Made by a program: the position numbers and the translations under genes
Assembly: GCF_009730915.1 (NCBI RefSeq)
Contig: NC_052489.1
Coordinates: 24,483,916-24,547,915 of the forward strand
Source: Dioscorea cayenensis subsp. rotundata
Lineage: Eukaryota; Streptophyta; Magnoliopsida; Dioscoreales; Dioscoreaceae
Reading direction: 5' to 3'
DNA length: 64,000 nt
In this document: positions 11,565-22,701 of the stretch, piece by piece
Numbering within the stretch: position 1 is the first letter of the stretch
How the letters are laid out: each line of letters starts with the position of its first letter
The notes under the pieces: generated by a model
The model's input: the letters and a program-made list of their open reading frames with translations, nothing else
Told to the model about the DNA's origin: nothing
Databases searched by the model: none

Positions 11565-14500
11565 ATGAATATTATTTCCTGGAATGTTAGAGGCCTAGGG
11601 AGACCGGCTAAAAGGTTTCTAGTTAGGGATTTTTTGGAACTCCATTTCGCGGATGTTTGTTGTCTTCAAGAATCTAAACTTGAGGAGATTTCTCAATCTA
11701 AGTGGCGGGAGGTTGGGGGACGTAATCTTGATCAATTTGCGTTTGCCCCAGCGCGAGGTTCGGCGGGTGGTATTATTATTGGTTGGAACAGTGGTCTTTT
11801 ATGCGGAGTTGTGGTCAAGGTGGGGGCTTTTAGTTTAACGGTGGAATTTTGCTCTAGGTCCGATAATTTTAAATGGTGTTGCACTGCGGTATACGGCCCT
11901 AATGTGAGAGCTCTTAAGAAGAATTTCTGGGATGAACTTAGAGATTGTTGCATTGATCCTGAGCTGCCGAGGGTTGTTTGTGGGGACTTTAATGCGATTT
12001 TTGCATTGGAGGACAAACCTTCTGGTGTTCCGAATCTCGATGATATTAGTTGTGCTAATGCTTTTATGTTTGATCTAGTTTTGTTAGAACCCCCGGCTTC
12101 CGGGAGGAAATTTACTTGGACTAATGGGCAGGCGGACCCTTTGTGGGTGAAGCTGGACCGTTTTTTGGTAAATTATGCCTGGGTTTCCCGCTTCCCGAAA
12201 TTGGTACAGAAAAGCCTCCCAAGATTGGGATCGGATCACGTCCCAATTAGATTGGAAGTCGGCTTTCATTGCTTCAGGCCGAGGCCATTTCGATTTGAAT
12301 TGGCTTGGACAACGGCGGAGGGTTTTCAGGATTTGGTGGTGCAATGGTGGGGCGCTACTGCACCGATGGGTTGTGGTGCTTTTATCTTCTCTAAGAAATT
12401 GATGTATTTGAGAAACCATCTACGCGAATGGGCGAGGTCCAGTTTTGGATCGATTAAACTAAAGAAGCGTGCGCTGTTAGAGGAAGTCGAGAAGTTGGAT
12501 ATTATCAAAGAGAGTCGTCGACTCACTCTAACAGAGCTACAGCAAGAGCAACTGACCTTAGAGAATTTAAGGGGAATTCGTAAGCAAGAAGAGATTTATT
12601 GGAGACAGAGGTCTAGACTGCAGTGGCTGAAGGAGGGGGATGATAATACGAAATTTTTTCACGCGGTGGCTAACGGTCGGAAAAACCGGAATCTCATTCA
12701 TGGCATCCGTCAGGGACCCACGCTGGTGGAGGAGATTAGTGAAATTGGGAGAATTTTCACAGAGCATTTTAATACGCAGTTTGGACAGAAACGGGATAAG
12801 AGAATCAGGGTCGATCTTGCGAGACTTACGGTATCCAGGAATAAGGTCGATTTATCGCACCTCGAGCAACCTTTTACAATGGAGGAAATTAAGTGTGCGG
12901 TGTTCGACTTAGGAAGTAATAAGGCCCCCGGGCCTGACGGCTTCCCGATCCTCTTCTTTAAACAGTTCTGGGCCACGATAAAGTTTGATCTCCTGAAACT
13001 GTGTGAGGACTTTTATTCTGGGCACACCAATTTGGAGAGAATTAATTGGGCTAGTATTGCGTTAATTCCAAAGGTTGTCACTCTGGAGACTACAGCGGAT
13101 TACCGTCCAATTAGCCTTATTAATTCCTCAATGAAGATCTTGTCTAAAATTCTGGCGAACCGTTTGAGCAAGGTGTTGTCCTCCTTGGTAGAGGCAGAGC
13201 AATCGGCGTTTATGAAAGGGAGATGTATATTGGATAATATTGCCACGGCTGAAGAGCTTCTTTTTAGCATTCATAAACGCAGGTTACCTGGGCATATTTT
13301 AAAAGTGGATTTTGCAAAAGCCTTTGATATGGTCGATTGGGACTTTTTGGTTGATCTGTTGGAGGCTAGGGGCTTTGGCAGTAGATGGGTGGGCTGGATT
13401 ATGAGTATCTTATCCTCCTCTAAGGCTAATCTTTTGATTAATGGATCCCCTCATGGGTACATCAGGTATCATAGGGGTCTTCGTCAGGGTGACCCTTTAT
13501 CTCCCCTGTTGTTTGTGCTTGTCACTGATGTACTCAGCTCAATGTTTACTCATGCCCTTAGCTCCAAGATTCTGGTGGGTGTTCCTCTGGGTGAGTTTGG
13601 AAGTAAGTGTAATCTTCATTACGCTGATGATCTTCTAATTATGACCACGAGAGGGCTTGAGGATCTCAGGATTATTAAACTCATACTGTTTTTATTTGAA
13701 AGTATGTCTGGTTTGGCGACTAATTTTGCTAAAACCTACCTGTTTTCGAGCAAGTTGGGAGAACTACCGCAGGAGGAAGCCGCTGCTACACTTAACTGTA
13801 TAACTGGGTCTCTTCCAGTCACTTATCTTGGTGTTTCGATTGCGGGAAGACGACCTCGCAGACAGGATTGGGAGGAGCTGATTCAAAAAGTGAGGAAGAG
13901 GCTCTACTCTTGGAAGGTTAAGCATCTTTCCTTGGGAGGTCGACTTACGTTGGTTAACTCTGTTTTGTCTGCACTTCCGACATATTGGATGTCTATCTTT
14001 AGACTTCCGGGGTGGGTTGTTAAAAAGCTGGATTATCTCCGAAGAGAGTTCTTGTGGTCGGGGCCGGATATTGATCACCCTAAGTGTCGACTGGTTGGGT
14101 GGAGGAACTTATGCCGGCCACGTGATCAGGGAGGATGGGGGATTCTGGATCTTCGCACTTTTAACTTGGCGTTACTAGAGAAATGGTGGTGGAAGTTTGT
14201 TATGGACCCTAGTTGGTGTGGCGCGGATGTTGTGCAGTTCAACTATGGGCTTCTCAACTGGCATCTCTACCCCAGGTTGACGGGTAGAATTTCTTTCTTT
14301 TGGAAAGGTGTTCTTGACAGTCTACCAGCGTTTAGAGGGTGCATTGGGCACATCATCAATTCTGGTGAGACTACTCTGTTTTGGAAGGATCGATGGGTTA
14401 ATGGCATTGCCCCTATGAATTTGTGGCCGGAGGAATTTCGTCGTAGTTATCTTCCGAACGGTACGGTTCATGAGCTGTCCTCCCTCCTTGAAGATCCACC

Positions 14501-15252
14501 TTTTTCTGCAAATGCTTGTGTCACTCAGGTCTTTGATTGTTTAAAGGCGAATAGGGGGGCTAGGTGTGATAAGAAAAGCTGGTTGCTCACGGGTAACGGG
14601 CTTTTCTCGGTGAAATCCTTCTATAATTTTCTCAGTAACGGTAGTATCGTTTGTCCAGTTGCGAGGTTTTTTTGGCGCAAGACTTGCCCTCAGAAGATCA
14701 TTCTCCATAACTGGCTTGTGTGGAAGAATAGGGTCCTCACGTTGGAGAATTTGGAGAGGAGGAAATGTAACAAACTGCCTACTGCTACGTGTGTTTTGTG
14801 CCATTCGGCGATTGAAACAGCGGATCATCTTTTCCTCCAATGCTCTTATTCTAGAAGGATTTGGGATTTCTTTGTTAATTTGGTCAATCTGCCGGAGCCA
14901 CCTCTCTCGGTGAGCGATCTCTGGATCGCGTGGAGGTGGTCGGTGTTGCCGTCTTCCAGGACTTTTGTGGATTTATTTGTGAAAGCTATTGTGTGGACAA
15001 TTTGGCTTGCTAGAAATGATATTATTTTTAATGCCAATGTCGTGCATGTGCATATTCTCATTATTAAAATTGATCATTTATTATTGTCCTGGTACGATAA
15101 CTGAGGGTGACAAGGGGAAGCTTGATGAGGCCATGGGGAGTGTTCGGAGGAGTCTGGAGTTCGCTGTCCCCCGTGCTGAGGTGGAGCATTGTTCTGCGAC
15201 AGATCTTGAGTTTATTTTGGCCGAGGAGGCGCCGGGACAGCAAACGGAGTAA
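11565..15252 (+). pseudogene. LINE ORF2: endonuclease, reverse transcriptase, zf-RVT; C-terminal frameshift
   Basis: An open frame of 1179 aa runs 11565-15104. An apurinic-type endonuclease comes first (WNVRGLG, LQESK, CGDFNA, GSDHVPI by about residue 225). Reverse transcriptase spans roughly residues 430-720 (APGPDGFP, DYRPISL, VDFAKAFD, RQGDPLSP, HYADD near residue 685), then the zf-RVT region with HLFLQCSYS near residue 1087. All catalytic motifs look intact. At about 15100 the frame meets TGA, but the adjacent frame continues to 15252 with KLDEAMGSVRRSLEF, matching the tail of the LINE at 25722-27590 (LEEPSGKLRRSLDF). So one small indel truncated the C terminus. ORF2 starts 9 nt after the ORF1 stop and in the same frame as ORF1. 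Confidence 0.92.
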
Positions 15253-15464
15253 TCCACTTTCTGGGTTGTTAGGTGGGGAGGAGGCCCCTTTTCTCCTTCT
15301 TTTTTAATCTCGCATATTCGCCGTTGTTCCTGTTAGTTTGTGTGTTTTGTGTTGTTGGCACCACTGCTAGTGGTTGGGTGTCCTTTCCCTACTCGTGGGG
15401 GAGACTGTGTTTTGTTTGTACTTTCTTTTTATTTTTATCGATGGTTTATCCACCTTTTCAAAAA

Positions 15465-15475
15465 AACTAAAATAG
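15465..15475 (+). repeat. Target-site duplication, right copy
   Basis: Exact copy of the 11-mer at 8814-8824, directly after the LINE A-run. Confidence 0.9.
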
Positions 15476-15668
15476 AAAAAGTTAGGGGAGGATAATTTAG
15501 ATTATTTAGTCAATTTTTATCGGTGATTCAGTGATGATTAATACTAGACCAAATTAGAAAAATCTCGAATTCCGCGTTCGACGTTTCTAATATAAACCGC
15601 AGATAAGCTCCTTCTTCGACTCGCTGCATTCTTTGTTGTTTGGTTTCGTCTTGCTCTCGTCGACGATC

Positions 15669-17816
15669 ATGGTAACCTCTGATTCTAATGTTTTGATCTG
15701 TTTTCCTAATTTTTTTTTTGTTGATCTTTGATTTATTGTTTTTTTAATTTCATGGTTGTAAATCACTGGATCTTCCCCCTTTTTTTAAATGTTTTGATGT
15801 GTTTTGCTTGATCTATTAGGGCTTAAACTGTTAAGGTTTGGTTGGAATTGGATCTGTAGGCTTTGATTTGATGGGGTTGTGATTTGAAGGGAAATCTCTT
15901 CCAATTTTATGCAATTGTGTTCTTTGGATGCCTAGATTTGGAGGGAATTTGGGTTATTTGTGATTAATCGATGGTTTTCATGCTTGTTGATTTCTGAGGA
16001 TTCAGATCGACATTGAAAATGCGCAGATCTCAAAATAATTCATGAAATAATTGATGCTTTTTTGTACTTTTTGATCTCTGGGAATTTAGAAAGACAATGA
16101 CGATGCAAAGATCCCAAAATAATTCATGAAATAATTGATGGTTTTCGTCCTTGTTGATTTCTGGGAATTCAGATCGACATTGAAGATGAAAAAAAAATCT
16201 CAAAATAGTTCTTGAAATAACTTCTTGTTTATGCTTTGGCGAATACCAGCAACTACGCTTGTATGGTGTTGGTCAGTATAGGATTCTTTGTAGTTGTTTT
16301 GGGTTGATATACTGATTTTAGTACTTGATGTGCTGCACTCATATTTTGTGATCATATTTCACCTGGCTGTTTATGTTGAATTGTGAAATAAAAGAAAGAA
16401 AATTGAGTCTTTTTAGTGTGCTATTAACATGTTGCACTTTTGCCAACGACCTTTGGGTCTATTGGTACACGGGTCGCCGATAAAGCTCTCACCGAGTGGT
16501 GAGAGTTCGATTTTCGGCTGAGGGCACATTTCTGGGAGTTGTGAATAGTGGTTGTCGCCCACATGAGCGCGGCTTCATCCCCATTTATTCCACCGAGGCT
16601 TGTGCACATCTCTGGGTCTTTAGTGGGTTCGCCCCGTTCCTCTTTCCCAAAAAAAAAAAAACATGTTTCACTTTAATAATTACCAACTCTTTCTGTGGTT
16701 AAACTCATAGTTCTTGAACCGACAATAGCGCTATTAACTACACACATATATTTGCCAAATGTTTGTGTAATTATATTGAGTTTAAAATGTTGACTTAAAC
16801 CTCACATCGGTAAACCCCAGCCATTTTTAGTAAGCCTACCTGGGTTGTAGGGGATCAATTTATCCGGAAGTTAGGCTATCAGTCAGTCAGTTCCCACCAG
16901 TTGTGCTCGTAGTCCTTGAAATGATAATGATGACAACCATTGGAAGCAATTTATGCTAGCTCACTCTACATAATCAAGTTATCATCTTTACATATTGAAC
17001 TTTATGGTTGCATTTTACTTGGGTGCTTTAGGGCAAGTGCCCAGGATGTCTCAAGTGTGTTTTCTGTGATATTTTCCACAAAATTTTCAAAGAAAAAACT
17101 ATAATGGTGAAAGTTACAAGAATGTGTGTCATCAATAGAAAAAACTTTTCTTGGTTCTTTATGAATATCTCAAGTATTTGGTATTGTGTTACTCTTTTAT
17201 TAATTTACTTATTTATTTTTGGTTGAACTGAATTAGCAATGGTTATAATGGTGATTTTTCTTGTTCATCAGACGACCTCAAGGCGGATTGCAGACAAAAA
17301 AATAGCAGCTTTTCAGAAGAATATCATAAAGAGGGGTTCTGTTCCTGAGACGAGGGCAAAGAAGGGATCTGACTATCCTGTTGGACCAGTTATGCTTGGC
17401 TTCTTCATCTTTGTGGTCATCGGATCCTGTAAGTTCGTCGATCTACTTTGTTGATTGTGTTATTGGATTTTTCACACCACAACTCTTGTTAGTGAACTAA
17501 ATTAGGTGAAAAATAAACTATCTAGGTTAATAGATCTACTGTTTTTTTTTCTTTAATAGTCAAGGATAATTTTACCTATAACTTGCTATAATAAACACTG
17601 CAGACTATTAAGACAACATTAATTTTACCTATAAGTTGGTCTCAATAAACAAACAGGGCAGAGGATAGTAATATAGATGAAAAGAATTAATTCTACTTGG
17701 GCATGATATGATATTTTGAACTTCTTGTTCAGCATACGTTTACCCTGATTTCGTTTTTCTTGTTGGCAGCCATCTTTCAGTTTATCCGAATGGCCACGGG
17801 TGGCGGGGCAGCTTGA
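15669..17816 (+). CDS. RAMP4/SERP1-like stress-associated ER membrane protein
   Basis: Three coding exons: 15669-15671 (the ATG alone), 17272-17428 and 17770-17816, encoding 68 aa. The protein starts MTTSRRIADKKIAAFQKN, has KRGSVPET and a DYPVGP block, then a hydrophobic tail segment (VMLGFFIFVVIGSSIFQFI) and a short GGGAA end. Length and motifs match the RAMP4/SERP1 family, small tail-anchored proteins associated with the Sec61 translocon that stabilise membrane proteins under ER stress. Intron 1 is 1.6 kb, begins immediately after the start codon, and contains a threefold 83-bp repeat and a SINE. It is convergent with the hydrolase gene, with 328 bp between the stop codons. Confidence 0.93.
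15964..16220 (+). repeat. Threefold ~83-bp tandem repeat in RAMP4 intron 1
   Basis: Units begin with ttgat(t/c)tctg at 15987, 16071 and 16154, each followed by a variant of caaaataattcatgaaataa. A partial unit precedes them. Periods are 84 and 83 bp. Confidence 0.75.
16426..16440 (+). repeat. SINE target-site duplication, left copy
   Basis: The 15-mer aacatgttgcacttt immediately upstream of the SINE. The right copy at 16660-16674 differs at one base. Confidence 0.8.
16441..16659 (+). mobile_element. tRNA-derived SINE with target-site duplication
   Basis: A 219-bp GC-richer insert in intron 1 of the RAMP4 gene. It has an A-box-like stretch near 16461-16475 (attggtacacgggtc), a B-box-like agttcgatt at 16504-16512, and ends in a run of A. 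It is flanked by 15-bp direct repeats with one mismatch (16426-16440 and 16660-16674, aacatgtt/tgcacttt). Promoter boxes, A-tail and duplication together identify a pol III SINE mobilised by LINE machinery. Confidence 0.85.
16660..16674 (+). repeat. SINE target-site duplication, right copy
   Basis: The 15-mer aacatgtttcacttt directly after the SINE A-tail, one mismatch from 16426-16440. Confidence 0.8.
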
Positions 17817-18144
17817 AGATAGTAAATGGTATTTTATATTAAGAGCAAAAAGTATTATTGAAAATGCCTAGCTTTGTCAAACTGTTACATTTACATTTTC
17901 TTTTAGTTCTGTCTCATGATCCCATAATGTAGAACATCATCAGTTTCCATCAATGACATTATGAAATTTATATTTTAGATGTTTGGGTTATTTAGTTCCA
18001 TTATGTTTTTTCTTTCTTTTGTCAGTTTATATGGTCTTAGTTCAATAAAATGGGAGCTTAACTGGAAATAAATTAAAGACAATAGAAAAAAAGTATACGA
18101 TCAATTCAAGCAATTAACATCAAGAAATGGAATGCCAATATTTC

Positions 18145-20328
18145 CTATGCAGAGTCATCTTCCTTTAAATCTGATTTGACGAAGTCCAGTACAAGTTTGG
18201 CCAACTGATCTTGGTGTGTCATGTATTTATGATCAGCCCCCTCTATAATATGAAGCTTGTGGATAAAAATGTGATTTGCAAACTCATAAGCATCTTCGGA
18301 TGGTACAATATCATCATCTGAACCATGAACTGTCATAACCCTGCACTTTTGATCAATTGAAAGGCATGCAGTAAGCAAATCAGTAGTTAAACGATCGACA
18401 AGGCTTTCTTCGGTCACCTTATAAAGGAAAGCTCCAAACTTGTCCTTAACATCGATGAATCCATTTTCTTTGATTCTTCTCATGTAATCTTTCCCCAATC
18501 GATCTTCGATTCCTCTCTTCAGATTAAACCTGCCGGAGATGTTAACAACCCGAGGAATGTCGTTATAAACAGAAGCATATAACAGGACTACATTCCCCCC
18601 TTTGCTATGACCAGCAATAGCACACACTTTCCGGTTCTGTTTCTGAAAATATAGTATCACTGCACGCAAATCTTCAACCTCTCTTCGATAGTTACCGTAC
18701 TGAAATGAGCCTTCACTTTCGCCATTTCCAGCAAAATCAAAGCGGTAGACACTGAATCTTTCTTCTACCAATGCCTTAGCAAGGTTCACTATGGTCTTGC
18801 TCTCCTTTGAGGATCTAAATCCATGGCACAGAATGACAAGATCATCCGAACCAGCTTCATGTAAAATTCCCATAAGAATCTCCCCAACATTGTTCTTTAT
18901 TGATATCCTCTGTTGTGAAGTACCGTCGGTGTATGAGTTCAATTGAGTGTCACTTCTCCCAATTGAATCACTAGAACAACCTCCAAAGGTCATCTGCAGA
19001 AGGAGGAACAAAAGAAGCCAGCTAAATCAATATCCTATAAAGTATTAAGCTAGTCAGATGTATACTTACACAAGACGTCCAAAAAAATTCTAAAGAACAG
19101 AAGGAACTTATAGGATTAGAGTTGCAGGAGATTACACAGACTACCATTCAACGAAACAATATGGACATAGATGCATAGCCAAAATTGAGTGAAAGAAGAC
19201 ACCTAATTGTTTTGTTTCTTTTTTTTTTTGGCTTAACAAGGAAAAGAGATTTTAAGAAAAAAATCAAACCAGAACAGAGCTTTGAGGTAAAAGCACCAAC
19301 TTTTAGCTAAGAGCATAATCCTAAATACATGTTATGCACACAAGGGTGTGATCCACATCTCAAAAAACCAGTCCAATGGTAAGAATTAGCCTCACCTTTA
19401 TATGCACATAAATACTCTCAATTAAGCGATGTGAGACTAAATTAACCGATGTGAGATTTAAGGGTCTGTTACCCAACACCCCTGATCAAAGCCTTCCCTC
19501 GTTAGTCCCCAGCATGCAACCCGATCAGTTCAATAGTGAGGGTTAGCCCCAGCCCCAGACTTATGTGCATATAGCCACCCTCAATTAGTCAATGTAGGAC
19601 TAAAGAGTACATAACACCCGATCGAAGCCTAACACCCTTGTTAGGCCCCAGTGCGCAGCCAATTAACCTACTTGAGCAGCCCGCCAGACCGAATTTTACG
19701 CACACCAACCAATATCAATAAAAGCACCATAGTTGTGCATATAAGGATAGGATCCACATCCCAAAAGACCAATCCAATAGTGTGGGGTTAGCTCCACCTT
19801 TATGTGCATATGGTCACCCTCTCAATTAGTCGATGTGGGACTAAAAGGTACTTAGCCTTTGTCAGGCCCTAATGCGCAGCCTGCCAGACCTGCTCGGGTC
19901 GCACACTGACCAATCTCAATAAAAACACCATAGTAGTGCATACAAGAATGGGATCCACATCTCCTAGGGACCGATTCAATAGTGAGGGGTTAGCCCCACC
20001 CTTAAATTCACATGACCACCCTCTCAAATAGTCGACGTGTGGGTCTATTACACAAAACATCAAATCTTAAATATATGGACTGTGAATCATGGATCTATAA
20101 GCATGAAATTCATAGCCATACAAGAAATACACATCATAATAGATCATCAACCATCAATCTTGTAGCTAAATTCTACATACAATTTGGGTTAAAAAAAAAA
20201 ATTTCTTCTTTTTTTTTTTTGTTGAAATTTTGATAAACTAGTATTGAATTTCAGAATATGTGAATAATGAGACAATTAGAAGAAGAAGAAGAAGATTAGG
20301 ATATAAATACCTTCTCGGAATCATTCAT
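18145..20328 (-). CDS. Alpha/beta hydrolase (serine esterase/lipase-like)
   Basis: Two-exon model on the minus strand: 20328-20311 (MNDSEK) and 18993-18145, 288 aa. Catalytic elements: CHGFRSS oxyanion region (about residue 62), nucleophile elbow GHSKGG with Ser136, acid Asp near 234 in GSDDDIVP, and His261 in GADHKY. Together they make a complete Ser-Asp-His triad of the S33/hydrolase_4 type. Substrate is unknown. The 1.3-kb intron holds four ~201-bp repeats. An ATG at 19011 could also start an ORF, but it uses intronic sequence and ignores the clean acceptor at 18995-18994. An upstream frame at 20635-20462 could serve as an alternative first exon (see findings). Confidence 0.87.
19340..20040. 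repeat. Four tandem copies of a ~201-bp repeat in the hydrolase intron
   Basis: The anchor gatccacatc occurs at 19350, 19751 and 19952. A diverged copy is aligned by caatagtgagggttagcccc near 19530. Each unit also contains cccaccttta(t)gtgcat and a gtcga(t/c)gtggga block. The 401-bp gap between the first and third anchors equals two periods. Confidence 0.75.
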
Positions 20329-20465
20329 GATGGATGATAACAATGAAGACTCCGATCCTCCGATCTTTTCCACAAGAGCGATAGAAATCAAACAAAATCC
20401 GCAGAAGTCACAGAAAAATCATGGAAAAAAAGAAAGAAGAAGTCGTAATGAATCACCAAACCTCG

Positions 20466-21131
20466 CCGGAAGAGATAGGTTTCGGGAGATCCAGAGAAGA
20501 TGACGAGTCGGCGTGGATTCTCGGGAGAGATTTGGGGGTTTGGAGCTGGAATGAGAGCAAAGGTCTAATGGAGAGATGGATGAAAGGGGGATCGCAGAGA
20601 CGAAGGGTAGCAGAGAGGAATGAAGGAGAAGCCATGGGAAAAGAAAAGGTTTGGACCTTTTTCATACATACCCTTATAAATTATTATAATTATATAGGTA
20701 CCATTTTACATTTTCCTTTTTACTGTTTTCTTTTCAGGTATATTCCTCAAAATACTTGTAATTTTCTTTGATGAAAAATCCAATTAACAAGCGTTAAAAT
20801 CCTGTCATGTAAATTTTTTAAAAAATCCTTACTTAGTAAGGATAAGTAGTACTCATAATTGGATAGATAATTAGATCTTATTTAAGAGTATGCAAGTGAA
20901 GATAGTTAAATATGCAATTTTATCAATATAAGACATCAGAAAGTTATCTAAGAAAAAAAAACAAATTAAACGGAAGAAGAGCAGCATCAATCTGTGACAA
21001 ATTTCTTCATGTTTTCTCCAACAAGACCATGAGAATCTCTCAAGAACCTAATTCAAAAGAAAAGAACAAACACATTGTCCTAAAATTTCTTCAGTAATGA
21101 GACACATTTGCTTGTTAATTTGATACTCACT
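20466..21131. other. Promoter/leader of the hydrolase gene and 3' flank of the NUS1-like gene
   Basis: Positions 20340-20650 are pyrimidine-rich on the minus strand, as expected for a leader, and include the ATG-initiated frame 20635-20453. From 20680 to 21131 the DNA is A-rich without recognised features. Confidence 0.5.
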
Positions 21132-22393
21132 CTAGTTCTTGTTCCTGTTTGAGAAATCATAAACAGCCTTCACAATGGCACCATGTTTCATAGATTTCAA
21201 TGGTCCCATATACCTGAAATTAAATTCATGATCATATCTATGTCAAAGAATAAATCAAATTCATCATTGAATAGATGATGAAAATAAAATGGTTACATAA
21301 TTTCGGTGTATCGCAATCTCCATGCAGGAAAGCCTAAGTGACATCTAGCAGGTCCATAAACAAGAAGTAGATCAGGATGCAATCCTCCACAACCTAAGAT
21401 CACAGCATAAAATTTACCAATTGTTTCGCAATTTATAACACCGTGTATATCGAAACAGAGTTCACCTGCCATCTTCAGAGCATTTAACAAGTCAGTATCA
21501 GTAAAAACAGGTTCTATTTTATGGGGTGCAAGTAAATTGCTTTTCAATTGTCTTGAACAGAGGAAATTAGCAGCTTTACTGATTATCTCTTTGTTATCGG
21601 AAAAGGATAGAAATTCTATTGTTATTTGATCTCCATGTAGAATCAAAGTCACAGTTCTTCGATCGGCATCCTGCATGTTATGATGATTTTAGTGAAAATA
21701 AATTGTTGTTCTCATCGCTTCGGCATCAAATTGTATAAGGTTTATAACTCACAAAGCAGGTAGTTTTTGCATTACAGAAAAGCTTTGAAGATGCCATGTA
21801 CTTTTTCAGCACGCCTAGAACAGAAAATGTTAGCAGAATTCACATTTAGATTCATAAGATCATTTGAATGTATGAAAAATGGCATTCTAATTGAAACAAT
21901 TAAGCATGAGTTTTGTCAACTATGATGATCAATTAAGGCAGTAACTAAATACTAATTATAACTGATGTCATATTTTTACCTTTGGTGTCATACAAGATTA
22001 CATTCATTGCGCCAATCTTTGACAAAGAGTGCAAAAGCTTCTTGATTTTTCCGATATTCTTTGCATCTTCACTGTCAATGACGACAGCTAGACATCGAAG
22101 ATTATGCAAGTCCAAGTTCTTATACTTATTTATCAACCCGTTTGAAATTGAATAACAAAAGATGGTGTGAGTGAGATCTTGCCCAATATGCACAACTCTG
22201 AGAAGGAGCCGAAGAGAGTACCAAAATACACCCATGCAAAACCTCCAAATGATTGAACTCCAGATGCTCTGCTTTGTAAATCAAACAAAACAAAAAAAAG
22301 GAATCAACATAGACAATGAAAATCAAATAACAATTCAAAACTCACCAGTAGACATGGAGCAAAAGTATTCAGGATACCATAACCTGAATCCAT
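21132..22393 (-). CDS. NUS1/LEW1-like subunit of dehydrodolichyl diphosphate synthase
   Basis: Five exons on the minus strand: 22393-22346, 22268-21980, 21814-21753, 21670-21297, 21213-21132, phase-consistent, 284 aa. It starts MDSGYGILN, has a hydrophobic N-terminal segment (GVFWYSLRLLLRVV), then KLRxLAVV-like LRCLAVVIDSEDA, DTKGVLKKYM, and the diagnostic C terminus DLLLVYGPARCHLGFPAWRL followed by RYTEI and GPLKSM. This family is the non-catalytic partner (human NgBR, Arabidopsis LEW1) of a cis-prenyltransferase, making dolichol for N-glycosylation at the ER. It lacks the catalytic residues of active cis-prenyltransferases, as expected. The start was chosen because exon 1 joins in frame and gives an MDS start as in the plant family. 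Confidence 0.9.
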
Positions 22394-22398
22394 CTATT

Positions 22399-22417
22399 TA
22401 TATATATATATATATAT
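22399..22417. repeat. TA microsatellite
   Basis: A (TA)n tract 5-25 bp upstream of the NUS1-like start codon, so it lies in its leader or core promoter. Confidence 0.9.
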
Positions 22418-22701
22418 GCATCAGCAGTGAGAAAAAACAACTGAAAGTTGGATTTATAGAAGAAAGAGGAGAAGAAGCAGAGATTCATAGGGAATTAAGG
22501 CAAGTGGTTGAAGGAGCAATGGAGGCATGAATACATTAAACAAAGTATTTTGTTCTCTTCTTGCGTTCCATATTGTTTGGTCATGAAGATGGTATGTACT
22601 TGCCAGGCAATTATAAAAGGCAAGACAAAGACTTTCAAACAATCTCAAACTGGCAAAGTTATGAGAGAACTAATAAAAAAAAAAAAAAAAAATACAATTT
22701 T

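Larger units (their letters stand above)
8825..15464 (+). mobile_element. Full-length L1-type LINE with target-site duplication
   Basis: A 6.64-kb non-LTR element bounded by identical 11-bp repeats. It has a short 5' leader (37 nt), ORF1 (8862-11555), ORF2 (11565 to about 15252), a 3' UTR of about 210 nt and a tttatcc...A-rich tail. It is clearly GC-richer than its AT-rich surroundings, so it is recognisable by composition alone. Defects seen are one in-frame TAG within ORF1 and one frameshift close to the ORF2 C terminus. Two flaws in 6.6 kb together with an exact target duplication suggest a fairly recent insertion. It belongs to the same broad clade as the fragment at 25722-27590, but is a different subfamily. 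Confidence 0.95.

Noticed and set aside
18994-19011. ATG at 19011 as the hydrolase start (MFLLLQMTF)
   Set aside because: The segment is the pyrimidine-rich acceptor region; a clean AG at 18995-18994 joins in frame to an upstream ATG exon.
20421-20771. Plus-strand ORF of 116 codons overlapping the hydrolase leader
   Set aside because: It is antisense to the pyrimidine-rich leader, so its K/E/R-rich translation merely mirrors a CT-rich strand.
22126-22338. Minus-strand frame MNCYL...KRVDK as part of the NUS1-like gene
   Set aside because: It is a shifted frame of exon 2; joining ATG 22393 to the acceptor at 22269 gives the family-like frame instead.
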